From: Nesterenkonia ebinurensis
Lineage (GTDB): Bacteria; Actinomycetota; Actinomycetes; Actinomycetales; Micrococcaceae
Reading direction: 5' to 3'
Assembly (NCBI RefSeq): GCF_008711175.1
Contig: NZ_VWNF01000002.1
Span: forward strand, 33,767 to 97,766
DNA: 64,000 nucleotides
Part shown: positions 35,296 to 43,693 of the stretch, in pieces
Numbering within the stretch: the first letter of the stretch is position 1
Layout: the number at the start of each line of letters is the position of its first letter
The notes under the pieces: generated by a model
What the model was told of the DNA's origin: nothing
The model's database searches: none
The model's input: the letters and a program-made list of their open reading frames with translations, nothing else
Translations under genes and position numbers: made by a program

Positions 35296-35336
35296 TACCC
35301 GGCAAATCCGCACGCTGCATGCTGATTTGCCGGGTA
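35296..35336 (-). promoter_or_regulatory. Perfect 13-bp inverted repeat over the DUF4143 gene promoter
   Basis: TACCCGGCAAATC (35296-35308) and GATTTGCCGGGTA (35324-35336) are perfectly inverted around 15 bases. The arm nearest the gene abuts the TATAGT hexamer. The geometry suits an operator bound by a dimer or a processed hairpin. Confidence 0.65.
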
Positions 35337-35458
35337 CTAGTCTGACCATTTGGGTGGCGCGGCGCCACTACATGGAGCTGAGGACGCTCTTCAGCCAGTA
35401 GCTTCATCACGATCTAGTGGTGTCAAACACGACACGTGGTATGGTCCTGCTCTGGAGT

Positions 35459-36442
35459 TCAAGCGCTCTGGCCCGGCGTGTACTGATGGGTCATCGCGAG
35501 GGCGCGGTTATACAAGCTGTTCTTCAGGTCGTTGGGGGTGAGCACTTCCACCAGGTTCCCGAGTCTCCAGAGTGCCCATTCAGCGTGTAAATGGTCATGG
35601 AAAGTGAGTTCTACGCGCAGCCACTTATCGGGTTCGAGTTCCTCTGAGTGGATCTCTAGGGCGGTTTCGGTGAGTTCTGACCGGTGGTCCGGGTGTACTC
35701 GGACGGTGACACGGGCGTTTGTTTGACGGTTATGGCGGAACTGGTTGATGTGTTGTTGCCAGAGGTCTTCTAGGTCCACGTCTTCGGTGCGTTCAGTTGG
35801 CTGGGGGAGTGCTTCTGCCTGACTGATGCGGGAGAGCCGGTAAGTACGCTCATTGCCGTCCCTGGTGGCGAGTAGATAGCCAGTCTCACGGACAGTTACC
35901 AGCCCGATGGGGTTCACGGTTCGCCACCTTGGAGATTCGTTCTTAGCTGCGTAGAAGATCCGTAGCTGGTGTTCTGCTAGGACAGCGCGGGTGATCTCAG
36001 AGCTGATCTTGTTCGGTACCTCTTCTGGTGCGATGGGACGAGCTAGGAGGTCAGTGGCAGGGTCGATAAGGAACCGCTGACTTACTTGTGTTGCTGTGCT
36101 CTGATGCTGGGTGGGCAGGGCGTCGATGACTTTGAGCATCGCAGAAGCAAGAGCTGGCCCCAGTCCCAGTGTCTGAACTCCAGGCCGTGATCCTGCGACC
36201 AGCAAGGCAACGGCTTCCTCATGGTTGAGCCCGGTGAGGTCGGTCTGGAAATTCGGCAGTAGGGCAAAGCCGCCGTGTCGCCCCCGTTCTGCGTAAACAG
36301 GGACTCCGGCTGAGGAGAGTGCTTCGATATCGCGTTGGACCGTGCGGGTAGAGACCTCTAGTTCTTCGGCCAACTCAGATGCTGAGAGTCGTCCGCGCTG
36401 ACGCAGGAGTAGCACCAAGGAGACCAGACGATCAGCACGCAT
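35459..36442 (-). CDS. WYL-domain transcriptional regulator
   Basis: A 327-residue DeoR/YafY-type regulator. The N-terminal HTH (LSASELAEELEVSTRTVQRD IEAL) is followed by a WYL ligand domain (LRIFYAAKNESPRWRTVNPI GLV, with the W-Y-L positions partly changed) and a WCX tail. It is divergent from the VOC gene at 36563, the arrangement expected if it controls that gene. The mRNA is likely leaderless: TAGAGT ends six bases before ATG 36442. Codon use is moderately less GC-rich than the core. Confidence 0.9.
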   Translation of the reverse strand: MRADRLVSLVLLLRQRGRLSASELAEELEVSTRTVQRDIEALSSAGVPVYAERGRHGGFALLPNFQTDLTGLNHEEAVALLVAGSRPGVQTLGLGPALASAMLKVIDALPTQHQSTATQVSQRFLIDPATDLLARPIAPEEVPNKISSEITRAVLAEHQLRIFYAAKNESPRWRTVNPIGLVTVRETGYLLATRDGNERTYRLSRISQAEALPQPTERTEDVDLEDLWQQHINQFRHNRQTNARVTVRVHPDHRSELTETALEIHSEELEPDKWLRVELTFHDHLHAEWALWRLGNLVEVLTPNDLKNSLYNRALAMTHQYTPGQSA

Positions 36443-36562
36443 GGAAAAACTCTACAGAGATACGTGACAGAGGGTGTCGTGATTCGCTGGCAAGCTCTTA
36501 CTCGTGACCTGCTCATCAGGGCAGGTGCAGCCACTGATTCGATGAATAGTAAGGAGCACTCT

Positions 36563-36967
36563 GTGGGATCTCAGCTGAACCCCTACATCATGTACAACGG
36601 CAACGCGCGGCAGGCAATGGAGTTCTATCGGGAAGTCTTCGGCGGTGAACTAGAAATGGGGACCGCTGCTGACTTCGGTTCACCAGACCTCGTAGCAGCA
36701 GACAAGATCATGCATGCAATGCTCGAGACTCCGCAAGGGTATGTTCTCAATGCCTGGGATGCACCAGAGGGAATGCCTTACCAGGAGGGAAACAACGTAG
36801 CCATCTACATCGGTGGCAGTGACACTGAGTTGCGCACTTACTTTGAGAAACTCTCCGCTGGTGGCACCGTGACCATGCCCCTGGAAACTCAGGCATGGGG
36901 AGACGAAGCAGGCTCGCTTATTGACCAGTTCGGCATTAACTGGATGTTCAACATCACCGCACGTTAG
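36563..36967 (+). CDS. VOC/PhnB-like family protein
   Basis: A 134-residue glyoxalase-fold protein (LNPYIMYNGNARQAMEFYRE, FGGELEMGT, and WGDEAGSLIDQFGINWMFNI) of the PhnB-like subgroup. These bind small ligands or metals; no reaction can be assigned. GTG 36563 has AAGGAG six bases upstream; ATG 36542 is in frame but lies before that site. It is divergent from the WYL regulator, which probably regulates it. A hairpin terminator follows. Confidence 0.85.
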   Translation: MGSQLNPYIMYNGNARQAMEFYREVFGGELEMGTAADFGSPDLVAADKIMHAMLETPQGYVLNAWDAPEGMPYQEGNNVAIYIGGSDTELRTYFEKLSAGGTVTMPLETQAWGDEAGSLIDQFGINWMFNITAR

Positions 36968-37005
36968 AGCAGAAACCTTTGCCGGAACCGGCAGAGGATG
37001 ATGCA

Positions 37006-37045
37006 TCGCTCTGGCTCTTCTGATCCCCAGGAAGGGCCAGAGCGA
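37006..37045 (+). terminator. Hairpin after the VOC gene
   Basis: TCGCTCTGGC (37006-37015) pairs perfectly with GCCAGAGCGA (37036-37045). A weak T-rich stretch (GTTCTCC) follows. It starts 39 bases after the VOC stop. Confidence 0.6.
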
Positions 37046-37374
37046 GTTCTCCGTGTGCGAACTTCGATGTCACATGTGCAATGGCTGGTTCTGGATGAAA
37101 ACCAGCCATTCGGTCTGCTGCAGACAGGTGCTTCTGGATTTGACGGTGACGTGTGAAGTGAGTTAGCTGGCCCAGCTGAAACCAAATAGCGTCTCCCGGC
37201 GAGTGGATCGCGGGTCTTCAGTGATGGAGCTCAGTGCGATTTGGGTGTTGAGAGTGGCTGGTTTCTGTGCTCGAAACTGCAAAGCCCTTTGTCAGAGCAA
37301 TCCGGCAGGGGGTGTAGTCGTCCCCACTGTGTCGGAGTCATCGCGGGTTATTGGGTGGAGATGGTGTTGTTGGA
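37046..37374. other. Gene-free spacer with two repeat motifs
   Basis: GTTCTCCGTGTGCGAACTTC followed by GATGTCA (37047-37073) recurs, with three differences, at 40531-40557. AATGGCTGGTT (37080-37090) and AACCAGCCATT (37100-37110) form a perfect hairpin shared with 30635-30710. I see no gene between here and the end of the MocR-type regulator. Confidence 0.55.
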
Positions 37375-38793
37375 TCAGATGCAGTCGGAGAGTGCTTCTG
37401 CGATGAGTCGTGCAGCCTCTGGAAATTCGCCAGGCCGAGGTCCGGAGTAGTTCAGTCGTAGATAGGATCCTGGCGGTTCGGCGGGAAACCACTCGTCCCC
37501 AGGGGCGACGATGACCCCGTGTATCTCGCATCGGCGGACAAATTCCTCGAGATCCTCGAGGTCTGGCAATCGAACCCAGAGGTTCAGTCCACCAGTGGGA
37601 ATGGCATCGATGTTAGCTTCTGGGAGGTGCTCATGAAGCGATGACGCCAGGAGATCACGACGGTCACACAGTTGCGTCCTGAGCCCCCGCAGATGGGTGC
37701 GCCAAGTGGGTTGACTAACAACGTCCAGCGCAATGCTCTGCAGAGAGGCACTGACGTACATAGATTCGGCTTGGCTGACTCTTAGCATTCTGTCCCGAGC
37801 AGGTCCACGAACAATTACGGCGGCTACCCTCACTGACGGGGAGACGCTCTTGGTCAAGGAACGAACGTAGACCACGTGTCCGTCGCGGTCGAAGGCTGCT
37901 GCAGGTGTTGGCTGGGTGGTAATGCCGAAATCATGCGCCCAGTCGTCCTCGATGAGAAAAGCTCCGTGACGGCGAATGACCTCCATGATGGAATGAGTAC
38001 GAGTGAGGCTCCACTGAGCTCCAGTGGGGTTTGCGTAATTTGGTTGTGCATAGAAAGCTCGGGCACCTGTCTGCTCAAAGGCGGCATCCAACTCGTCAGG
38101 ATCTGGGCCGTGGGCATCACTGGGAAGCGGGATTAGAGACGTGTTGGTGTGAGCAGCAGCGAGTATGGCACCCCAATATGTCGGAGACTCCGTCAGAAGT
38201 GGTCTCTCTGGTCCCACCAAGGCGCGGAAAATCATGCTCAGTCCGCTCTGGCTCCCTGGAACGATGATCACGTTGCTGGCAGTAGGTGGAACACCATCAG
38301 TGGGAACATGCTCCGCCAGTTCGTTGGCGAACCATGCTTGAAGTTCTGGTAACCCTGCAGAAGGAGAACGTGTTGTAGAGGTCTCGGAGCGGCCTGCCCG
38401 ACTGAAAGCTGTACGCACCAGCTGCGTAGGTAGGAGTTCTGGAGCCGGATATCCAGAGTGAAGAGAGATCACATCGTTGCCAGGGGCCTTCAACGCCGTG
38501 GAGAAGCTGGGAAGCCGACTCTGGGAGAAACTCAATGCTCCGGTTTGCCAACGGTAGTCATTGGCTGGCGCACCTCGATGACTCCGGGAGCTGAGAACGA
38601 ATGTGCCTACACCGGGGCGGCTTTCAACGATGCCCTGTGCTGCCAGAAGACTCATCGCCTTTTGGACAGTTACTGGACTGGCCCCGTACTGCTTCACCAG
38701 GGCTCGGTTGCTGGGCAGTTTGGTCCCAGGATGCGACCCATTTACCAGCTCTTGGAGCTTCTCTCGAATACGCTCAGTGCTATCCTGGGTCAT
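37375..38793 (-). CDS. MocR-type GntR regulator with aminotransferase domain
   Basis: A 472-residue fusion of an N-terminal GntR winged helix (LPSNRALVKQYGASPVTVQKAM) and a fold-type I PLP aminotransferase-like domain, with the PLP lysine in RSLTKSVSPSVR and the asparagine site in AQPNYANPTGAQW. These proteins sense amino acids or pyridoxal phosphate and usually control a divergent transporter. ATG 38793 shares bases with an ATG of the divergent EamA frame (CATG). It probably activates or represses that EamA gene and itself. Confidence 0.9.
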   Translation of the reverse strand: MTQDSTERIREKLQELVNGSHPGTKLPSNRALVKQYGASPVTVQKAMSLLAAQGIVESRPGVGTFVLSSRSHRGAPANDYRWQTGALSFSQSRLPSFSTALKAPGNDVISLHSGYPAPELLPTQLVRTAFSRAGRSETSTTRSPSAGLPELQAWFANELAEHVPTDGVPPTASNVIIVPGSQSGLSMIFRALVGPERPLLTESPTYWGAILAAAHTNTSLIPLPSDAHGPDPDELDAAFEQTGARAFYAQPNYANPTGAQWSLTRTHSIMEVIRRHGAFLIEDDWAHDFGITTQPTPAAAFDRDGHVVYVRSLTKSVSPSVRVAAVIVRGPARDRMLRVSQAESMYVSASLQSIALDVVSQPTWRTHLRGLRTQLCDRRDLLASSLHEHLPEANIDAIPTGGLNLWVRLPDLEDLEEFVRRCEIHGVIVAPGDEWFPAEPPGSYLRLNYSGPRPGEFPEAARLIAEALSDCI

Positions 38794-38848
38794 GAAAACT
38801 AAGAATAACGTTACCGTCAATACGTCTCAACCGTTACTGTACACCTCA

Positions 38849-39751
38849 ATGAAGTCGGGGCTCTGGTGGGGGTTGCTCGGAGTCGCAGCCTTCTCGTTCA
38901 CTGTCCCCTTGACTCGTGTAGCCGTTGACGGTGATGGGCTCGGTCCCCTCTTTACTGGTGCTGGACGTGCTGTGGTGGCTGCGCTCTTAGCCGGAGCAGC
39001 CCTGTTGTTCACCCGGCAGAGGCTGCCGCAGGGTCGCCAATGGGTCCGGATCGCCATCGTTGCTGGCGGCATTGTGATCGGCTTCCCTCTGTTCACTTCG
39101 TTCGCTCTGACTTCATCCACTGCGAATCATGGAGCAGTAGTCATTGCGTTGTTGCCTGCGGCTACTGCTGTGGTGGCAGTTGCACGCACAAGAGAAAGAC
39201 CTCCACGACTCTTCTGGATGCTGACCGCCTTCGGAGCCATCGCAGCAGTGATCTTTACCGGAGTTCACGGAGACGGCATCGGGAACTTCCACTGGTCGGA
39301 TGCTCTGCTCTTCGGTGCAGTGCTTACAGCAGCTTTCGGCTACGCCGAAGGAGGATTGCTCTCCCGCGAGTTGGGAGCCTGGCAGACCGTCTCATGGGCA
39401 CTAGTGCTCTCAGCACCATTGATGGCAGCTCTGACCGCCTACAGCGTGTATCAGGAAACACCTTCGGCTGAGCCGTCGCAGTGGGCCTCTTTTCTCTACC
39501 TGTGTGTGATCAGCATGTTCCTGGGGTTCTTCGCTTGGTACCGAGGGCTGGCCATTGGTCCGATGGCGCAAGTCAGCCAGATCCAACTCACTCAACCCGT
39601 CATGAGCATCTGCTGGGCAACCATCATTCTGGGAGAACCCCTGACAACTATGACCATCATGGGAGGACTGGCAGTGATCCTCTGCGCAGCCTCAGCCGTA
39701 CACGTACGCATCAAGAACACCACGCCAAGCTCCCCAAACGAGAAGAAGTAG
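38849..39751 (+). CDS. EamA-family (DMT superfamily) transporter
   Basis: A 300-residue inner-membrane protein with ten predicted transmembrane helices in two EamA repeats (first about GLLGVAAFSFTVPLTRVA, second about SDALLFGAVLTAAFGYAEGG). Members export metabolites or amino acids. I prefer ATG 38849, where the first helix begins directly; ATG 38792 in the same frame would add 19 polar residues and overlap the MocR start. A TACTGT hexamer (38835-38840) suggests a nearly leaderless transcript. It is paired with the divergent MocR regulator and followed by a LysE exporter. Confidence 0.88.
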   Translation: MKSGLWWGLLGVAAFSFTVPLTRVAVDGDGLGPLFTGAGRAVVAALLAGAALLFTRQRLPQGRQWVRIAIVAGGIVIGFPLFTSFALTSSTANHGAVVIALLPAATAVVAVARTRERPPRLFWMLTAFGAIAAVIFTGVHGDGIGNFHWSDALLFGAVLTAAFGYAEGGLLSRELGAWQTVSWALVLSAPLMAALTAYSVYQETPSAEPSQWASFLYLCVISMFLGFFAWYRGLAIGPMAQVSQIQLTQPVMSICWATIILGEPLTTMTIMGGLAVILCAASAVHVRIKNTTPSSPNEKK

Positions 39752-39805
39752 AAAATCGTTCATTGAGCGTCATCGTGCTTCCGGCACTGTGCAAGCATAG
39801 GGAAC

Positions 39806-40492
39806 ATGCTTCTCAGCGTTGAGACGATCTTGGTCTTCCTCGGGGTCTGTATGATCGCTTACATCACTCCGGGACCAGACTGGTTTGTGGTGATGCGCCA
39901 CTCCGCCTCGACACGGCGCAGTGGTTTCGTCTCTGCTCTGGGAGTCCAGGCTGGGTTGTCAGTGCACATGGTTGCTGCAGCTGTAGGTGTGACAGCTGTG
40001 GTTCTTGCCAGCGCTACTGCGTTTTCCATCCTCAAGTACGCAGGTGCTGCCTATCTGATCTTTCTGGGGGCTCAGAGCCTGTGGCGGTCCCGAAAAACTG
40101 CTCAGCAGGTGCGGGAGTACTTCGATGAAGAAGAACCACGCGAGAGTACCGGTGACGTGTTCTGGAAGTCCTTCACCGCGAACGTACTGAACCCGCAGGC
40201 TGCCATGTTCTTCGTCGCAGTGCTGCCGCAGTTCATCTCACCAGGTCAGAATGTCGTTGCTCAGATCCTGCTGCTGGGAGTGCTCGACATTCTGCTCGGT
40301 GTGGTGTGGTGGATCGGGTTCGTCTACGGGGTGGTTATGTTCAAGAAGATGCTTGGTCATGCACGCTTCCGCACGCTGATTGACCGGATCTCTGGAAGCC
40401 TGCTCATCGTCTTCGGAGCTGTTCTGATGTTCCTGGACCCACCAGAGTCCTCAACCCAGCGCCAGCGACTTCGTGGACCTGTCTACGTCTAG
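39806..40492 (+). CDS. LysE/RhtB-family amino acid exporter
   Basis: A 228-residue membrane protein with six predicted helices. The signature ITPGPDWFVVMRHSASTRR sits after the first helix, and NVLNPQAAMFFVAVLPQFI lies in the middle. The family exports amino acids such as threonine, homoserine or lysine. It follows the EamA gene by 54 bases and may share its regulation by the MocR protein. No strong ribosome site precedes ATG 39806. Confidence 0.9.
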   Translation: MLLSVETILVFLGVCMIAYITPGPDWFVVMRHSASTRRSGFVSALGVQAGLSVHMVAAAVGVTAVVLASATAFSILKYAGAAYLIFLGAQSLWRSRKTAQQVREYFDEEEPRESTGDVFWKSFTANVLNPQAAMFFVAVLPQFISPGQNVVAQILLLGVLDILLGVVWWIGFVYGVVMFKKMLGHARFRTLIDRISGSLLIVFGAVLMFLDPPESSTQRQRLRGPVYV

Positions 40493-40721
40493 ATTCAGGG
40501 GAGAGGGTCACTTCTTTGGGGTATATAAGGTTCTCCGGGTGCGAACTTCGGCGTCATCATCTACCGAGAGGGGGCTCCGTGGATGCGATTGCTCTCCAGC
40601 GCAGACAGTATTACCAGCCGCAGTTGGGTCCATGCGGCTTTCAGGGAAGTTCTCAATGCGCAGTCCAGAGGTTCCTCGATCAGAGTTAAGCATGTTCTTC
40701 GCATCCGCCCCGGTCCGATAG
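40493..40721. other. Gene-free spacer with repeat motif
   Basis: The spacer contains GTTCTCCGGGTGCGAACTTC and GGCGTCA (40531-40557), the second copy of the motif at 37047. An AT-rich GTATATAAGG lies just before it. No gene is visible. AAGGAG at 40722-40727 is the ribosome site of the next gene. Confidence 0.5.
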
Positions 40722-40733
40722 AAGGAGTTTTCT

Positions 40734-41759
40734 ATGGCAAGTCAGACGTTACTTCGGTCTAAGCTGCCCCTGGTGGCAGCGCCTATGGCTGGTGGGCCAA
40801 CCAGCTTGGCCCTGGTCGAAACCGTTTCCGAAGCCGGAGCATTCCCTTTCCTGGCTGGGGGATATAAAACGCCAGAGGCGCTGGGCGAACAGGTAGAGGC
40901 CGCAAGAGGCCTCGGTGTGGACTTCGGGGTGAACCTTTTTGTGCCCGAGGGCTGCCCTGTGGACCGAGAAGCCTTCAACGCCTACGCCGCCGAGCTACAG
41001 CCAGAAGCCGAGGCCTACGGGGTCACACTCAATCTTGAGCCCGTCATCGATGAAGACCACTGGCAGCAGAAGCTGGACCTGCTCACCGAGCGCCCCGTGC
41101 CGGTGGTCTCACTGACCTTCGGCCTCCCCGGCCAGGAAGAGGTGGCACGTCTCCAGGGGGTCGGGACCACCGTGCTGATCAGCGTCACCACTGTTGAAGA
41201 GGCCAGAGCTGCACAGGTGGTTGGAGCTAATGGTCTGGTGGTCCAGGGGCCTCGGGCCGGTGGCCACAGCGCCACCCATGACCCCACACGAATACCTGAG
41301 ATAGCCGACACTGCCGCTGTGGTGAAGCTGGTTGCCCAAGCAGTGCCGCTGCCTGTTATCGGCGCCGGAGGTATCGACGGGCCGGAATCAGTCTGCCGCA
41401 TCTTGGACGCTGGGGCGGAGGCTGCAGCCCTCGGAACGCTACTGCTGCGCACCGATGAAGCAGGAACATCTGCCACCCATCGGGCTGCTCTGGGAGACCC
41501 CTTGTTTTCTGAGACGATGCTGACCTGTGCCTTCACCGGGAGGCCAGCACGGGCGCTGCGCAATGGGTTCATCGACCGGCACCAGGCCACAGCACCTGTG
41601 GCCTACCCTGCGGTCCACCACCTCACCAAGACGCTGCGCCAGGCGGCAGGCAAGGCCGGTGACGCCGACCGACTACACTTGTGGGCAGGAACCGGCTATC
41701 GAAACGCCCCGACCGGCTCCGCCGCCTCGGTCATCGACTGGCTGGCAGAAAGCCTGTGA
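40734..41759 (+). CDS. Nitronate monooxygenase-like FMN enzyme
   Basis: A 341-residue TIM-barrel flavoprotein of the 2-nitropropane dioxygenase family. N-terminal LPLVAAPMAGGPTSLALV, the conserved GPRAGGHSA with the candidate catalytic histidine, and the FMN-phosphate motif VIGAGGIDGPES followed by GAEAAALGTLLLRTDE are visible. Members oxidise nitronates or act as enoyl reductases, so the substrate is inferred only. AAGGAG lies six bases before ATG 40734. It is encoded alone. Confidence 0.9.
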   Translation: MASQTLLRSKLPLVAAPMAGGPTSLALVETVSEAGAFPFLAGGYKTPEALGEQVEAARGLGVDFGVNLFVPEGCPVDREAFNAYAAELQPEAEAYGVTLNLEPVIDEDHWQQKLDLLTERPVPVVSLTFGLPGQEEVARLQGVGTTVLISVTTVEEARAAQVVGANGLVVQGPRAGGHSATHDPTRIPEIADTAAVVKLVAQAVPLPVIGAGGIDGPESVCRILDAGAEAAALGTLLLRTDEAGTSATHRAALGDPLFSETMLTCAFTGRPARALRNGFIDRHQATAPVAYPAVHHLTKTLRQAAGKAGDADRLHLWAGTGYRNAPTGSAASVIDWLAESL

Positions 41760-42004
41760 GCATCGTCGCTGCTTCACGGCCTCCGGCGTCTCGACTCCGG
41801 GCTGGTGTCACCAACGCCCAGTCCTCATACACCTAGGCAGCGAAGTGGCCGACGACTGAGTCCCCCAGGGCGCCGATGCCTGAACCGCTCTGTTTTGTGG
41901 AGAGTTTGGTGTGTCTTGGGACAGGTAAAAACACATCACGACCCTATCTAGGGTGAGTGCTGTGTTGTTCAAAGAGACGTTGTGGATACTGTGGAGCAAT
42001 GCAT

Positions 42005-42301
42005 ATGGGTGAGCTTTCTGCGTCTCTTGAGTCGATTTCCTCTCGTTATGCCGAGTTGTACAGCATCGAGCGCAGCAGCGAGTGGTTCATGTTGAAGCTT
42101 CAAGAAGAGGTGGGGGAGCTTGTCCAGGCGTTCATCGACCTGCATGGGATGGGTCGTGATCGTGGTGCTACTGAGGCGGAGAAGAAACAAGCATTCCAGG
42201 ATGAACTCGCTGATGTGCTGGGGCAGTTGCTTTTGCTCGCCCGTCACCATGAAGTCGATCTGGATGCTGCCGTTGAGAAAAAATGGCTGAAATGGTCGTA
42301 A
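42005..42301 (+). CDS. MazG-like nucleotide pyrophosphohydrolase
   Basis: A 98-residue all-alpha NTP pyrophosphatase. The metal-binding motif EEVGELVQAF and DELADVLGQLLLLA gives the EExE...ExxD pattern of the MazG superfamily. It would hydrolyse (d)NTPs as house-cleaning. ATG 42005 has GGAG eight bases upstream; ATG 41999 is also in frame. The spacer before it (41760-42004) contains the palindrome ACCCTATCTAGGGT (41941-41954) and otherwise no gene. Confidence 0.85.
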   Translation: MGELSASLESISSRYAELYSIERSSEWFMLKLQEEVGELVQAFIDLHGMGRDRGATEAEKKQAFQDELADVLGQLLLLARHHEVDLDAAVEKKWLKWS

Positions 42302-42527
42302 GTCGTCTGTCGGACTCAGGCGCGGGACTGATCCCGTACCGAAGTCAACACCCTCAATACGGTGTGATCTGTGGTGAGATCTGTGGATGTTCGAACCCGC
42401 AAGCAGCCTTCTCACGTCGAAGTGCAGCCAACTGAGTCGAAGATGCAAGGTCCTCCACAGGCGGCCTCACGAGTGACAGATGTAACAGTGGCTCATGAAG
42501 CCAACCGAATTGGTGGATACTGAGCTT

Positions 42528-43160
42528 ATGGAATGGAGCCTGTATCTCAGTTTTGTGGCGATCGCGGTTGCCGTGGCGCTGACCCCCGGATCGGACACCG
42601 CGGTGGTGCTCAAGAATTCGCTGATGGGCGGGCGGCGCGGAGGGCTTGCTACCGCAATGGGCGTGTTCCTGGCTGGAAGCACGCAGGCCGTGCTTGCCGC
42701 AGTGGGACTCGGGATCATCGTGGCGCAGTCGCAGACCGCGCTGCAGGTCATCCGTTGGGTCGGAGCAGCGTATCTGGCATGGCTGGCCTTCCAATCGTTG
42801 CGCTCGGCGTGGAAAGGCCAGTATGCGCGGCCTGCACTGCCGTCGGCTGCGGTGAGGCGGCGTGGGTTCCTCCAGGGCTATCTGACGAATCTCACCAATC
42901 CCCAGGTGCTGATGTTTTTCCTCGCGCTCTTCCCGCAGTTCATGACTCCGGGGATGAGCTTCTGGGCGCTTGCGCTGCTGACGATGACACTGCCTGTCCT
43001 GGGCACGGTGCCTCTGCTGATCATTGCGACGTTGGTGGATAGGGCAGCCACCTGGTGGCAGCGCCGTTCCGTCCGCCGCGTGCTCGATGCCGCTACCGGA
43101 GCGGTACTGGGGTTCCTCAGCATCCGGGTCGCCGCCGATGCTTTCCGCGAGGCGGCCTAG
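42528..43160 (+). CDS. LysE-family exporter
   Basis: A 210-residue membrane protein with about six helices and the signature VALTPGSDTAVVLKNSLMGG. YLTNLTNPQVLMFFLALFPQ is the second family motif. It differs clearly from the LysE protein at 39.8 kb. ATG 42528 is preceded at six bases by GATACT, giving a leaderless start; ATG 42495 is in frame but has no better signal. Amino-acid export is inferred from the family. Confidence 0.88.
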   Translation: MEWSLYLSFVAIAVAVALTPGSDTAVVLKNSLMGGRRGGLATAMGVFLAGSTQAVLAAVGLGIIVAQSQTALQVIRWVGAAYLAWLAFQSLRSAWKGQYARPALPSAAVRRRGFLQGYLTNLTNPQVLMFFLALFPQFMTPGMSFWALALLTMTLPVLGTVPLLIIATLVDRAATWWQRRSVRRVLDAATGAVLGFLSIRVAADAFREAA

Positions 43161-43182
43161 CTGATGTGCTGGGGCTGAAAGC

Positions 43183-43593
43183 TCAGTCCCAGGTGCCTGT
43201 CCAGTCGTAGAGTTCGCCGGTGGTCCGGTACTCCCTCAAGGACGCGATCTTGCCGTCCTGAATTTCTGCGATGGTTGCGCCTTCGAAAGAGCGACGTCGA
43301 TCTTGCCAGGTGAAGTCGAAGACCCACTCTGTTGCTTCGCGTCCGTTGGTTGCGAAGGACGAGATGATGTCCCAGGAATGGACTACTCCACCGTTGCAGA
43401 GCCAGGTTTCTGCCCATTGCAGGACACGCTCTCGACCGCGATAGACGGGACCATAACACTCAATGACGACACCATCTTCGGTAAGGAGGTCAGCAATTCG
43501 CTCGGGGCTTCCTGCAATCCAAGCGTCCATGTACTTGGGAAGGACCATTGCTGGAAGGTGTGGTGAATCCATGTCATTGAGACTAACGTGCAC
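43183..43593 (-). CDS. SnoaL-like/NTF2-fold protein
   Basis: A 136-residue NTF2-like cone fold (MDAWIAGSPERIADLLTEDG, then YGPVYRGRERVLQWAETWL and IAEIQDGKIASLREY). Members are isomerases, cyclases or ligand binders; no activity can be assigned here. GTG 43593 has AGGAG six bases upstream. It converges with the LysE gene and is probably monocistronic. Confidence 0.82.
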   Translation of the reverse strand: MHVSLNDMDSPHLPAMVLPKYMDAWIAGSPERIADLLTEDGVVIECYGPVYRGRERVLQWAETWLCNGGVVHSWDIISSFATNGREATEWVFDFTWQDRRRSFEGATIAEIQDGKIASLREYRTTGELYDWTGTWD

Positions 43594-43693
43594 CTCTATC
43601 TCCTGAGAGTAGCTCTGGTGGCAACCCTCTACTGCGATCAGGTGTTGACGGTCCTGTCTGCTACAGGAAGGTCTTCAGCAAGAGAGCTACCTT

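Noticed and set aside
35353..35367. Short GC palindrome GTGGCGCGGCGCCAC as a terminator
   Set aside because: No T-run on either side and it lies in the spacer between two minus-strand genes near the WYL gene end; evidence is too weak for a feature.
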